Shown one piece after another: positions 10,285 through 21,420 of a stretch of DNA of 64,000 bases (its first letter is position 1; the number at the start of each line of letters is the position of its first letter). A program made the translations under genes and the position numbers. The DNA is from Selaginella moellendorffii. Taxonomy: Eukaryota; Streptophyta; Lycopodiopsida; Selaginellales; Selaginellaceae. The notes under the pieces are model-generated. The model saw only the letters and a program-made list of their open reading frames with translations. It had not been told where the DNA came from and ran no database searches. The DNA lies in the NCBI RefSeq assembly GCF_000143415.4, contig NW_003314417.1:1099-65098 (forward strand), in the 5' to 3' direction.

Positions 10285-13200
10285 CTGAAATGAAATGCGT
10301 TAGCATAAAAAATGGTACAAGTCAATTTTACCATCTACAATATTAGCGAATGGTGCTCCCGATGGTCGTTGAGAGGGTTTTGGTCGAGGAAACGTGAAGG
10401 GCGGAAATACTCTCCTCTGCAATGTGGGGTCAATCGCATCCGATGGCGTGTGGGCACATGCCATTTCAGCTGTAGACTCTGGTACAACTGGCTCAACAGT
10501 GGCATGGGGTGGTTCCGATGGCGTGTGATCACACGCCATTTCAGCTGGTGCCTCCGTTGGCAAAGTGGACATGACCGAACAGGTAGCAGGGGCGGTGTAG
10601 GGAGGTTCCAACGGCGCGTAGTCAGACGATTGGGCACACGTTGGAAATGAGGATACGACCGGCTCGGCGGCTGGGGCGGCCTCATGCGGGTCCAATGGCG
10701 CCTGGTCACCGTCAGTTGGATACGTGGACAAGATTGACTCAGTGGTATGGGCAGCATCAAGTGGAGTGTGGTCAGCTTGCTTGGCGTTGATATGGATAGT
10801 AGCCTCCACTAGCTCTGATGACTCTTGCAGGCAAGTAGAGTCCACTGGCGGATCCATATGCATGTCCAAATATCTCCCTTCGATTGAGATGGTATCCTCC
10901 CGTGCTACTAAAAACAAACTCATTAGCACATTGAATCGACTATACTGTATTTACCATCAACTGCTATTGAGGAACTAGGACCGATATCACTTGGGCGCAC
11001 TGCTGATTCTGAAGGATTGGACATACGTTTCGACCCTTGCTTGGCACTATCCTTCCTCGACACTAAAGGCTAGAGTTTGTATCTTAATTCAACTGAATAA
11101 TCTCTACTTACCATTTCTTCTGCGACCTACATGGATAATGTTAGAAATGGTAAAAGGTTAGGAATGGATGTACTATTATTTACCTGATGGTTTGTCTTGT
11201 ATGACCTTCCTCCGCTGCTCTTTGGCCACCTCAGGCTGGCCATCATCGTCATCATCGTCATCGTCGTTATTGTGATCGTCACCATTGTGAGGACCATCCA
11301 AGTCCTCTTCGTCCTCCTCTTCTTCGTCCTCCTCTTCGTCCTTCTGCTCTTCCTGCTCATTATCTTTCTCTGGCTCCTCATCCCCCTCTTGCATTTCTTC
11401 CATAGGCTGCTCAGGCTGGATTGCTTGTTTTTCCAGGACCATCTTGGAAAAATCATCTGGCCGAGTCTCCATCTCAAAATACAAGACATCCATAGCCTGT
11501 TTTAGTGCGTGACCTAGGACCGTATCCTCACCCGACTATCTTAACATGGTTTCTGCACGTTCTTGCACCCTTCGAAGACGACGAGATGAGAAAAACGTGG
11601 CCCTGACTTGAAAAGCATCCCTCATCCATTGTACCTCTCCATTGAGATTGGGGAAGGGGAGTCCGCCATAGGAATCTGAGTCAGAAGGTGGTGACTGGCT
11701 CCTTTCACTCAGCCCTTGATCTGCAATGAATGGCATGAGCACACACACCATAACCGCGAGGCATTACCTATCATCTTTTCGTTGCCCTTCTTCCTTTTCG
11801 AATCAAACGCCTCTGATCCCGACGACTGTCCAACGTGCTTTCGCTTTTTATGACCACTGTCAGTTTGAGCTTGGCTGGTGCTTGCCTGTTTTGCCTTTGA
11901 AGAAGTGTCTCCTGCAAGGAATGGCATGAGACCACACGCCATTGCAAATATAATTTGTACCTCCTTTTTTCCTATTGCTTGTCTGTTTGTCCTTCTTCGA
12001 CGCGCCACCAGTGCGCTTTTCAGTCCTCGTGTCTGAATATTCACAACGATCTATAATCAAAATGGCGTGAGGCCTCACGTGACCTTACCTTGTGCAGGTT
12101 GTGACCTCGGCCTAACATCAGTAGCTGTTAACGCCGTTTCAGCATCTGGGGGTGGCCACGCTCCTGCATACAGAGCTTGTGAGATAACATTTAAACTTAA
12201 AGTGCGTACTCACCAGGTTCGTAGAGAAGATACTGTTTTTCTTTGGCAACTGTAATTATATGCTCCATTGAAGTCACCTCTTCAATGGAGTTTGTCACCG
12301 CAACACACGGGACACCCTTGAGTAGTGCGGCTCGAAAGAATAGTCCGCCGCAGTTGTACTCGACAACGCATTTGCCCTTGGAGTCACCCGCTATTGCGTT
12401 GAAGACCCAGCTGAGCATTTCCCATGCTGCACCTGGAGCTTTCTTTGGATTCGAAAGCTCCATAGCCGTCTTCAGTTCCTCAGGCACGGGTAAATTGACC
12501 TCCCTCAGATCAATTCGATCGGCTTTGTTGAACGAAGCTAGGAAGTCACTCCAGTCCCACTCTGCTGCAGGACCAATAACAAGGGCGACTGTGAAGATGC
12601 GGACATTCGTCGGTATCTTCTTCTTAGCCATTATCCCATGGATCTCCCGCATTTCCTTGCCTTTCAACCGAGCCTTCACCTCGTTCAAGGCCTTCCAGAA
12701 CTTGTGATAGGATTCGGAGTCGTAGATCATATAGTGGACTGAAGATTCCACCTCCGCAAGTCCCACCATTAAGTCAATGATGGAGCTGACTTCGTCTGCA
12801 TGAGTGATCTCCTCGTTTGTGAAGTCCATCACACAAAAGATGTTCTTGACCTGCTCATCTCCGCGGGAAACGATGCTCCTCCACCTTTGATCCTCATCCG
12901 AATTCACGTATACCCGGTAAGGTTCTCGATAGGCCTCTGCTGCGGGGTCGAGCTGTTTCTGAAGCCGGCGGTCGACATCCCTCTTAATGAAATTTGGATA
13001 CTGATCCAACTTCTCAGCTTTACTTTTCGTGGCATCCCGCAGCAGATCGATGAACTTGGGGGCCCCCTTCACGTACTCGTCGATGTCTTCATTTGACAAG
13101 TCCAGCTCTTCCATCATCTCTTGCGTGGTGTCGATGCTCACCCTCGCCACGGCCACTTGCTCGAAGATCCAATCCTTCAATAGCGCACGAGCTCTCAGAG

Positions 13201-15135
13201 TCGTGCACAAGTCCTCGTATGTCACAATATGGCCGGGAGTCATTTTGGTCTTGTTGAAGACTACCTCACCAAGTAGAAGAGCATTAGCCACTGTCAGAAG
13301 GTCGTCGTCGTCTAGAGACCGCGAGAAACGCAAGGCGTTGAGCTTCAAATCATTGGGCTTCCGGCCGTCCTCCACACCCATTGAGTTTAGCAACTCCCCG
13401 TCATGGTACCTCCTTAGCACATCTACCCATTTGTCAAAAACAACTTTTGTCGCGAGTAGAATGTTATGGATGCTGAGTGTGTCATTGACCCCCAGTGTTT
13501 TCGAGAGAAGACTCGAGAATTCCTGCAATGGAAATGGCGTGAGGCCACATGCTATGCCACATGCAACGAGGCTTACCTGCCAGGCGCTAGTTGCTAGTGC
13601 ACGTCCTTGTCCTGGTTTTTGTGGCTTCTTCAGTTGAACCCAGAGCTTCCGTGTTCGTGCCAATGTCTCGTGCAGACCCGATTTGTAGCACGTTTCTTGC
13701 TTGACATTCTGCGCGTGGGAGATGTATATGATAGATCGGAGGGGCGAGTTGCCTTTTATCAGGCGGACAACTCTTGTCTTGAAGACTTTCTTCACCTCCT
13801 CGCCCACCATAATATCCACAACTATCTGTTGCATCGCCAAGCTAGAATGCTGCCCGGAGACGGCATAGAACCGGATGTTCTGATCGTCCAACACTTTCCT
13901 ATTGATCAAGTCTGGAAACCTCGTCTCGCCCTTCATTGTTCGGTAGTAGGGGATCACGTCTACGATGTCGGGTGTTACTGGACTTGCCAGCATCTTCTGC
14001 TTCAGTTTCTCCACCCACTCATCAGATACTAGCCTGTGGTTGTATTTGCTTTGGATCTCGATACGGCTCACGTCGATTGTATATACTTTGTTGGAATAGT
14101 AACAAGTACTATTATCTGCGACGATTTTTGCTGCCTCTTCTTGCTCTTTCTGCTCTTTGCGGCTCTTCTTTTTGGTGGGTGTAGTGTTCGAACCCGAGGC
14201 AATGGCATCACCGAGTAGCTTCTTTTTTGGAGCAGCAGAGTCGGACGTCGGCTTGAGCTTGACCACCCTTTTCTGCTTCGGGGTAGTTTCCAGATCGACC
14301 CCCTTCCCCTTCGCTTCGCAAACTGGAGGCACTCTCAACGGCTCAATGTTGGAATATAGTTTTTGAACATCGCCGTAGGTGAGGTCCGTGGATTCCATGT
14401 GATCTTCATAGACCCGCAGCGTCTTTGAAATTGTGGGCCTCCTGGACAACCTCTCCCTAGCTCCCTCTAGGAATTCCTCATAGCCGCTGCCCCCCTCCGG
14501 GAAGCCGCTAGGATGTGCAAGGTGGATCTTGAAGGCGGACGCTGTCTCTACCACAAGTGCCAGTCCATATTCTTGCATGGAACTGCATGGAGTGTCTGTC
14601 ACTTGGATGAGGATCCCCATGCATTCTTTTCTCCCACCATCTGTGTTGTACAGCATCAGATCCTCGCCTTCCATCCCGAAAGTCCAACTGGTGAGCTCCT
14701 CCCCCTTCTCTGCATCCACATTGACAGTGGCTGGAAGAAGAACGCAATTCCTCGCCTGTTCAAAAATGCACAACAATTAGAGCTGACAGATGAAAAGCTA
14801 GCAGCTGGAAATAACGTGAGGCCACACGCCATTCACCACTGCATCAGATGTCTTGAGGCTGCATCCTAAGATGGCGTGAGGCTACACGCCATCTGTAACC
14901 GGACTGCACTCGAGAGCCCAATCGGTGCATGCCAATGTTGCTACTGAATGGCATGTGGCCTCATGCCATTTTCTACTTGGTCTAAAAGACTTACCATTTG
15001 AAGCCGAATGGAGGCCGTGACAATCGAGGCCGGACTCGCTGGCGAATGTGCACTGTGTGTGCAGCGGATCGTAGCAGCAAGGCTACTCTGCCACTTACAG
15101 TTGGAGAGTGGTGCTGAAATCTCCCGGGACGCCAA
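9422..15135 (-). CDS. ParB-like / FCP-HAD phosphatase fusion gene of T1, 11 exons, one internal stop
   Basis: My model has exons 15135-14995, 14755-13577, 13522-12214, 12163-12089, 12032-11961, 11911-11768, 11720-11184, 11126-11112, 11062-10955, 10907-10332 and 10284-9422. All introns are GT-AG, nine of them are 47-57 bases and the first is 239. Phases agree at every junction and the total is 5,019 bases (1,673 codons including the stop). The protein has a ParB-like domain near residues 275-430, an acidic disordered middle, a Pro/Thr-rich stretch and a C-terminal HAD domain. One in-frame TAG at 11536-11538 breaks it, so this copy may give only the N-terminal two thirds, or the model may miss a splice there. 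A role in DNA binding and transposition control is plausible but unproven. Confidence 0.75.
10332..12163 (-). CDS. Middle exons (4-10) of the T1 fusion gene: basic, acidic and proline-rich segments
   Basis: Seven short exons encode a disordered linker. Exons 4-6 are Lys/Ser-rich with nuclear-localisation-like clusters (KRKK). Exon 7 contains a long Glu/Asp run ending in eight Asp. Exon 8 is a 15-base microexon (11112-11126) that keeps phase with both neighbours. Exon 10 is Pro/Thr/Glu-rich and repetitive. Two of the 22-bp palindromes (10443-10464 and 10518-10539) lie inside exon 10 and are translated as MACAHTP and MACDHTP. The TAG at 11536-11538 is in exon 7, with the frame fully open on both sides. 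Confidence 0.7.
10518..10539. repeat. Perfect copy of the T1 palindrome inside a coding exon
   Basis: TGGCGTGTGATCACACGCCA, flanked by A and T, is a perfect 22-base palindrome. It lies in exon 10 of the ParB-HAD gene and is read as MACDHTP on the - strand. Confidence 0.95.
12214..14755 (-). CDS. ParB-like domain exons (2 and 3) of the T1 fusion gene
   Basis: The segment around 14075-13700 reads IDVSRIEIQSKYNHRLVSDE then, after a linker, RFYAVSGQHSSLAMQ. This is the layout of ParB/sulfiredoxin-fold domains (site-specific DNA-binding CTPases or nucleases), where a polar GxxR/H-type loop follows a 'what parameters to try' strand. A Lys-rich basic stretch precedes it. The two exons are separated by an intron at 13523-13576 that is 54 bases, in frame and without stops, so retention would only add 18 residues. 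The C-terminal part contains VVEYNCGGLFFRAALLKGV, which loosely recalls motif I of the DNA methylases often fused to ParB domains; that comparison is weak. T2 carries a second copy of exon 3. Confidence 0.75.
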
Positions 15136-15204
15136 GTGGGCTGCGTGTGGGTGGTGGAGTGGGCGGCGGAGTTGGCGGCGAAGTTACAAACTGGGTGTGT
15201 CTTG

Positions 15205-15380
15205 AAGTGGACGCCGATGCACACGAGCGCGATGCAAGCGCGAGTGTGATGCAAGCGCGAGTGGACGCCGATGCACACGAGAAACCTGTAGAGAAGTGAG
15301 CGTGATCGCGAGTGGGAGCGCGATGCGAGCGGGAGCGCGAGTGTGATGCGAGCGCGAGCGCGAGTGTGCGAGCGCGAGTA
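15205..15380. repeat. GCGAG-rich minisatellite upstream of the ParB-HAD gene
   Basis: Irregular tandem units such as GCGAGTGTGATGCAAGCGC and a repeated GGACGCCGATGCACACGAG pair fill about 175 bases just 5' of the - strand gene start. CpG is dense here, unlike the decayed retrotransposons around. The frames it makes on the other strand (Arg/His/Ser-rich) look like repeat artefacts. Confidence 0.8.
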
Positions 15381-17375
15381 CAAAGCAAAATGCAAAACCT
15401 AACCTCACACGTGCGAAATGTCACAACGGTTGGTAATCCCGCCACGTCATCATTCCTCGGACTTGGGCGCCACCATTAATTTCTGGATTGCCGCGCGCAT
15501 GCAAGCACGCAAAATCCAAAAGAAATCCGCAACGGCATCATTCCTCGGACTGCATGCACGCGAAATCCAAAAGAAAGATCATGATTGGGATATCATTTAA
15601 TACCCTCGCTATATTTATACCATACATGATTGGATATTCCAAAGCATCTTGTATTTCCAAAAATGGCAGATGTTCAGCTAAATAAAGAAATTCTATCTGT
15701 TTCTATTTTTCTCTCAAATCAATATTATAGCATGTGGGCTCATGCAATTTTGAACCAAAGAAACCCAAAAAACGTTGGACCTAAAATATTTTGAAAAAAC
15801 CCAAAAAACCCTAAACATTTTAAACCCAAAAATCCAGGCGTCCTGTGGCATTATTCCTTGAATGGCGTGTGGGCGCATGCCATTTTCAGGGCCAAATGCT
15901 GAATGGAGAAAAATTCCCTTTCAGTGCAAATGCTGCAAAAGGCAGATGCCGAGCACAAAGGACTGTAACTACCTCACATGACACAGATAAACTTTTCTCT
16001 ATTTGGCAAAGATAAACTTTATAGCGTGTGGGCTCATGCAATTTTGAACCCAAAAAATGCACCAAAAAATTCTCGGCGTCATCTGGCATTATCTCTTGAA
16101 TGGCGTGGGGCCGCATGCCATTTTCAGGGGCACATAGGAGTATATTCCTAGGATATTCTGACACGCGCGAGATTTTTTTGAGTTTTCTGGAGATCCAACC
16201 GTTAGATCGCAACTAGATTTTACAGAATGGTATACAATGTCTTTCTTGATGACCCTGCAAAGAAGCATCTCAATCGGACACCACATGAGACCACACGAGC
16301 CTTACAATGTTTCAGGGGCATTTGCCATAGATCCGACCGTTATTTTGCTCCAAGATTTCACAGTTTGGTGTGCATTGACCTTTCCATCGAAACTGCAAAG
16401 GGACATCACAATCAGATGCGGGATCACAAGAAACTAACTTCACTAACTCTGGTTTCACCAAGATCTATTTCTGTATTTGCATGTTTATCAAGCTACTGAA
16501 TTGCTAAACCCTAAACCCTAAACCCTAAACCCTAAACATGTGGCAAATGCTGCGTGAAGAAAGATGCCCTTTCTGGGCAAATGCTGTAAGAGGCACATGC
16601 CGAGCAGATGTATCTCAGGCTAGCGAAGGGGACGAACGAAAGCTAACTATAAACATGACGGGATGCAAATAGATTACTAGGCTGGTCCTACGAAAATCAA
16701 AAACCATAATTGAAAACATTGAAAATGCAAAAAGAAAGGTTTATAATATTTTTGAATTTTAGGCAACCAAAGGAATGTAAGTAGGGCATGTGTTTGTAAG
16801 TTTAAAAATGCCTCAACCACTTAAATTCCCAAGTAAATAAAGCTGTTTCTATTTTTGGTACAGGTAAACTTTATAGCGTGTGGGCTCATGCAATTTTGAA
16901 CCCAAAAATGCACCAAAAAATGCTCGACTAGCATTATTCTTTGAATGGCGTGTGGCCTTATGTCGAGCATTATTCTTTGAATGGCGTGTGGCCTTATATT
17001 GCCATAAATGGACGTACACACACACCGTAATTATTCCTTTACACGGCGAATAATCTTGGCGCGGATCGCTGACATGGCATGGCAAAGTTCGAATCACTGA
17101 CATGGCACAGCTGGATCGAGGCAAGAACATGATGTGACAAAGTTCAACCTCCGACAGCAAAGTCTAGAAGCTACTCAGTTTGAAATTTGTCAGAGGAATC
17201 ATAAGATCTGGTTTGTCAAAGGATTTGATGTGACGTTCAAGCGTGTGTTATTTTTGAATTCTCGAACTCATTCCTAGGTCTATCATTTTTGTGCGCCGTG
17301 TTCTTGGTTCCGCTGAGCGCAGTGAGCGCTGCTTGTGTAAGCGGCGTTGTAGGCTGTGGTTTATGCGTCTACGAG
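15381..17375. promoter_or_regulatory. Divergent intergenic region between the two T1 genes
   Basis: No gene is evident. It separates the start of the - strand ParB-HAD gene from the + strand transposase gene, so it should contain both promoters. It includes three related blocks (about 15724-15890, 16010-16130 and 16864-16962), each with two palindromes 60-120 bases apart around a shared GAACCCAAAAAATGCACC-type segment. There is also a telomere-motif array, and a twice-repeated AAATGCTG...GCCGAGCA motif near 15925 and 16545-16605. An AT-rich block at about 15595-15720 could carry core promoter elements, but I cannot place a TATA box with confidence. Confidence 0.55.
16504..16537. repeat. Interstitial telomere-type array (CCCTAAA), nearly five units
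   Basis: CTAAACC is repeated almost perfectly here, the plant telomere motif. Short AAACCCTAA telo-boxes are known plant promoter elements, and this array lies in the intergenic control region of T1, about 1.3 kb from the transposase start. Confidence 0.95.
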
Positions 17376-17520
17376 CGGTTGCGGCATTGCGAGCGCCATT
17401 GCGAGCGGCAGTTTATGCGAGTGGCAGTTTGTGCGAGCGGCGCTACGAGCAGTTGCGGTGTTGCGAGCGGCGCTACGAGTAGTTGCGGTGTTGTGAGCGG
17501 CACTGTCTTTGGTGTGGCTA
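17376..17520. repeat. GCGAGCGGC-rich minisatellite upstream of the transposase gene
   Basis: Units such as GTTGCGAGCGGCGCTACGAG are repeated with variation. The array mirrors in position and composition the GCGAG array 5' of the opposite gene, so both T1 genes are preceded by CpG-rich repeats. Confidence 0.8.
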
Positions 17521-17595
17521 CCGCTTCCTCTTGATATTCGGCACTTGTGCTTCCTGGTATGTTCACCATGGAATGGCTTAGGACCACATTTAGAA

Positions 17596-17653
17596 ATGGC
17601 ATGAGGCCTCATGCCATTAGTGGTACCACTAATGGCATGAGGGCTCATGCCAA
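17596..17653. repeat. Composite palindrome upstream of the transposase gene
   Basis: Two copies of the 22-bp palindrome (17596-17617 and 17632-17653) flank a third palindrome, TAGTGGTACCACTA, so the whole 58-base block is nearly symmetric about GGTACC. It is about 150 bases before the transposase ATG. Another palindrome follows at 17702-17723. Confidence 0.93.
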
Positions 17654-17805
17654 TTTTGTGAATGCGAAATTTCACGTGGGTGTCAATAGCATGTTTGAAT
17701 AATGGCATGTGGCCTCATGCTATTGAGGTTGTTTGGTATGTTATGATTTAGGCCATTCTCCAATCATTTTTTGTATGGTCTTAACTTCTTTTCTGCACTT
17801 TCAGA

Positions 17806-20800
17806 ATGGCCTTCAAGGTTGGGGAAAAGGTTTACATTTTGAATGGTGGGAAGAGAGTTGCAAAAGGGACCCTTGTGTCTATGGATCGGAACTTTGTTAT
17901 ACACTGTGAAAGGCTTGGGGAAGGCAATGCTGCTGTATCAGTAGAGACTGTCTTCGATGGGAATGTGGTCGCTATTGAACGAGGAGAGATGGTCGTCGGG
18001 GTAAATGTTGTTGTTGCCTTGAAAAATCTTCAGAAGAAAGCAGATTTTGGGGACAGCGCAAGTGCGACGCATGTTCCCTCCGTGGATCTTAAGAACCGTG
18101 CTACATGGATTCAGGCAAAAGTGTTTCTAAACAACCCCGAGGGGGAGGTGGTAGCTGAGGGCTTAGCCACAGTTGTCGATCCAAGAGATGCGGTTGCTAA
18201 TCAAGAATTGGGCTGGGATGATATTGGAGTTGCGATTTTAGAGGTTGTTGACACAGAAGAAAACAGTCTGACTATTGGAAGCATTGTGCGGTGGAAATTG
18301 AGGCACTTAGTGTTTGAGAATGTGAAGGATTCACAATCAAACACCACTACAACTGATGACAGAACATCTCTTCATGGGAAAAGAAAGTACACCTTCCTAA
18401 AGCGCAGCCAAAGGGATCTGAGCAACGAACCGAAAAGGCAGAAAATGGCGATGGAGGTTCGAATGGTCTCGACAGTTGCTTGTTGCAAGAGGAGGTGCTG
18501 TCAACATGCTGATTGGGATGCTATTGAAGAGGAGAGAGCAAGATACAAGACATTGTCCTGGAAGGCAGCTCGCAATTTTGTGTATGAGGCATTACGGTCA
18601 TCTGTTGATGCTTCAGAACATCAGGTGGGGGGCATGGTCTTCCAGAGGGGTTTGGTCTGCATGAAGGCATGGAGAATCATTTATGGAGTCCCTCGAAGCA
18701 CATTCTACAGAATCAAAACTGAGTTCGAGGAACAAAGGGTTCAACAGGCAGTCCATGGGAACGACGGTACGCACAAAACCAGGGGTCATGTTGTATATGG
18801 AGAGGCAATCTTCAAGAGGTTTGTCGAGACATGTAGCGAGCAGCAACCACATAAAACCCGCCTCTTGGAAGATGGAACACGAGACACCCAACGAGTTCTC
18901 CCTTCCATGTATACCAAGGGGGCCATATTGGAAGATGTGAATCGGGAACTCCAAAGTAATGGCTACAGGAAGCTGAGCCAATCTAGATTTAGTAGATTGT
19001 GGAGCAACAGGTTCAGGGATGTGAGTATAGGAAAGTACTCCAGCTTTTCAAAGTGTGACGAGTGCACTGCTATCAAAATGGCTTTGTCGAAGAATTCTTG
19101 CAGCGCTCAAGAGCGAGAGACGTTGGTTAGAAGGCCGCTCGACCACAACATCGAGCAGAGAAGCTGCAGGACTGCATATTATCATAACAGGATTCTCTCC
19201 ATGGAGAGACCTGACTCTTACCTCTGCATCATCCACGACAAAATGGACCAGAAAAAAACGTGCTTACCTCGACTCAATCCTGCCCCCAAGGCAATCTCTT
19301 CATCCATGCAGCTGCCTGTGTCTCTGTTTGGCATAATCGCTCATGGGCATGGTGCCCAGAACTATGGGAACTTCTTTGTACCTTTATGGGGTGGCGGGGG
19401 TGCAAACATGATGATTGCGTCCCTAGCAAAACACTTAAGGTCTCTGCAAAGTGCGCAGACTGAGCTGAACGGCCAACCCTTGCATAAGGCCCTTGTCGAT
19501 CGAACCCCATACAGGGTTCAGCTGGAGGAGGAGCAAAGGCTTGCAGTATCGCGTGGGGCCCCATGCCATCCCAGTGAATATGTTGGCCGTCAGATTGTAG
19601 GGTTATCACGTGAGGCCTCATGCCATTCCGACGAGGCTGGTCGCCCGGTGAATGCACAGCCTCATCCAAACGAAGCAGAATCTCAAGGAAGTTCTTGCGG
19701 CCGATGTGGCCTTCCACCCCATCTTCTGCTCCAAACAGACAATGCTGGCAGTGAGAACAAAAACATGTACGTCTTCGCGTACTTGGCGATGCTTGTTGCC
19801 AAAGACATATTTGAAATGGTTACACTTGGCTTTCTCATGGTTGGGCACACTCATGAAGACGTCGATGCCATGTTCAGTCACCTGGCAGAGTCCCTCCGGC
19901 GATCCAATGTCCTCACCCTCCCACAACTCTACGATGAATTCCAAAATTGCATCAAAGGCACTGTTGAAGCTGCACTTCTGACAGAGGTTCCAGACTTTAA
20001 GGGGTTTGTAAGAGGCTACATCAGGGATGGATCCGAAACGCTGATTGGCCACTCCAAGCCTCTTCAGTTTCATTTCAGCATGTGTGACGGTGCTCCAGTG
20101 ATGAGGTACAAGATGAGAGAATGGGACACAGTGTGGCTGCCAGTGGACGGCATTGAACTCTTCAAGAGAGATCCCATAACTGGGGAACCTATGATTCCTC
20201 AGGGTTCCCCACGGCCGATGCACCCGGATGGACTCAAAGACCAGGAAAGTATAGTGGCCGGGATTAGACAGCATATTGCCTTCTGGAAGAGGGGGTTGGT
20301 GTTTGGTGGAGAATCCTATTTTCAGAGGTGCAAGCCTTTGCTCGAATACTGGGAGAAGATTATATCTGCTATCCAAAATGGGCCGGTTGTATATGAAGAA
20401 TTGGAAGAGTCCTTTTGGCCAGAACCCAGAGCACCAGATAGTAGCGGAACAATGTCCTCTGGAAATGCAGTGACAGATAACGATGTTGAGGATCACTATT
20501 GTGGGCCGAGGAACAAGAAGCCGGATTCAGCATTCAATCCAGTACAGGTCTGCAAAGGAATGGTCGTGCTTGTCAGACCCAGTAATAAAAAACAAATGAT
20601 ATGGGTGGGGCGCTGCATCACTGATGCAGAGGAGGACGCGGAAACTAACTCCTTCAATGTAACTGTGGAGTGGTTCAAGCCAAGTTCCGGATATACGAAG
20701 GATTGCCTAGAAAAGAGATGGGTGCTGAATCCAAGGGATCCCAGCATGAGCATATCAGTGGATAATGTTGTGCATGGTTGGATGCGGAAGCAGAGTGCCA

Positions 20801-20947
20801 CCATCACCTTGCCAGACCATGCAAGAGATGCAGCAAGAGCATTCATAACTCGGGTTCAAGGTGAGATTCATTAATATTCCTTTACAAAGTTTCTAATGTA
20901 TTTTATTTCAAGGTGAACAATCCGAATCTAAATCAGAGGAGGCTTGA
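17806..20947 (+). CDS. DUF7869-type transposase candidate of T1
   Basis: About 1,030 residues. The N-terminus has two tandem beta-rich repeats (GGKRVAKGTLVSMDRNF and EGEVVAEGLATVVDPRD) resembling the DUF8039 module seen in some plant transposon proteins. A Cys-rich segment and helix-turn-helix-like region follow. An RNase-H-like core carries acidic candidates in LCIIHDKMDQ, LLLQTDNAGSENKN and GFLMVGHTHEDVDAMFS, the signature I associate with DUF7869 proteins. The C-terminus (about 900-1000) looks like a small beta domain, perhaps BAH-like. A likely intron at 20861-20912 changes the end from QGEIH to QGEQSESKSEEA. The sequence CACTTTCAG just before ATG suggests a 5' UTR intron. Two palindromes (19548, 19605) lie within the coding frame before the second Asp motif. 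The frame is intact. Confidence 0.82.
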
Positions 20948-21162
20948 TATAGTGTGTGAGGTAAAACAAAGATGATGTGACATATGCATTTACCAATCAC
21001 ACGTGCATAAATCTAATAATATGGCGTGTGGCCCATATTAATGGCACATAAACCCATATTGTGGGCTTACGTGCTTTATGTACCATCATTCCCTTGCAGT
21101 GTGTGTGTTGGTTTCCTTTTATAACACAACGAACTCCATATTTTAGGGTGAAGAGCGTTCTC

Positions 21163-21420
21163 ATGGCAAGCACAAAATCTGTAAGTGAGGCAGAAAAGGA
21201 GACGGAGAAGGAGATAGGTGAAGATGTAGAATATATAAGTCTTCCAAACTCCCCGTACTATACTCCAGGTGATCATTTTTCTGAACAAACGGCAACATTA
21301 ACAACTATCGAGAACGCCCCAGTAACGTCAGAGACAACAATCCAAAGCAAAACAACTGACCCGGAGAAGGATGATAGTACCGCTGAGAGTACCAAAAAGG
21401 AGGTGTCCACTAGCGCTTAG
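21163..21420 (+). CDS. Small acidic hypothetical protein of T1
   Basis: An 85-residue product starts MASTKSVSEAEKETEKEIGE and is rich in Glu, Thr and Ser. A splice-acceptor-like TTTTAG lies just upstream (about 21145), so it could also be a 3' exon of the transposase gene or of an alternative transcript. I recognise no family. Confidence 0.4.
   Translation: MASTKSVSEAEKETEKEIGEDVEYISLPNSPYYTPGDHFSEQTATLTTIENAPVTSETTIQSKTTDPEKDDSTAESTKKEVSTSA

Noticed and set aside
14991-15395. Arg/His/Ser-rich 134-codon frame upstream of the ParB-HAD gene
   Set aside because: It follows the GCGAG minisatellite composition and overlaps the likely promoter and exon 1 in another frame.
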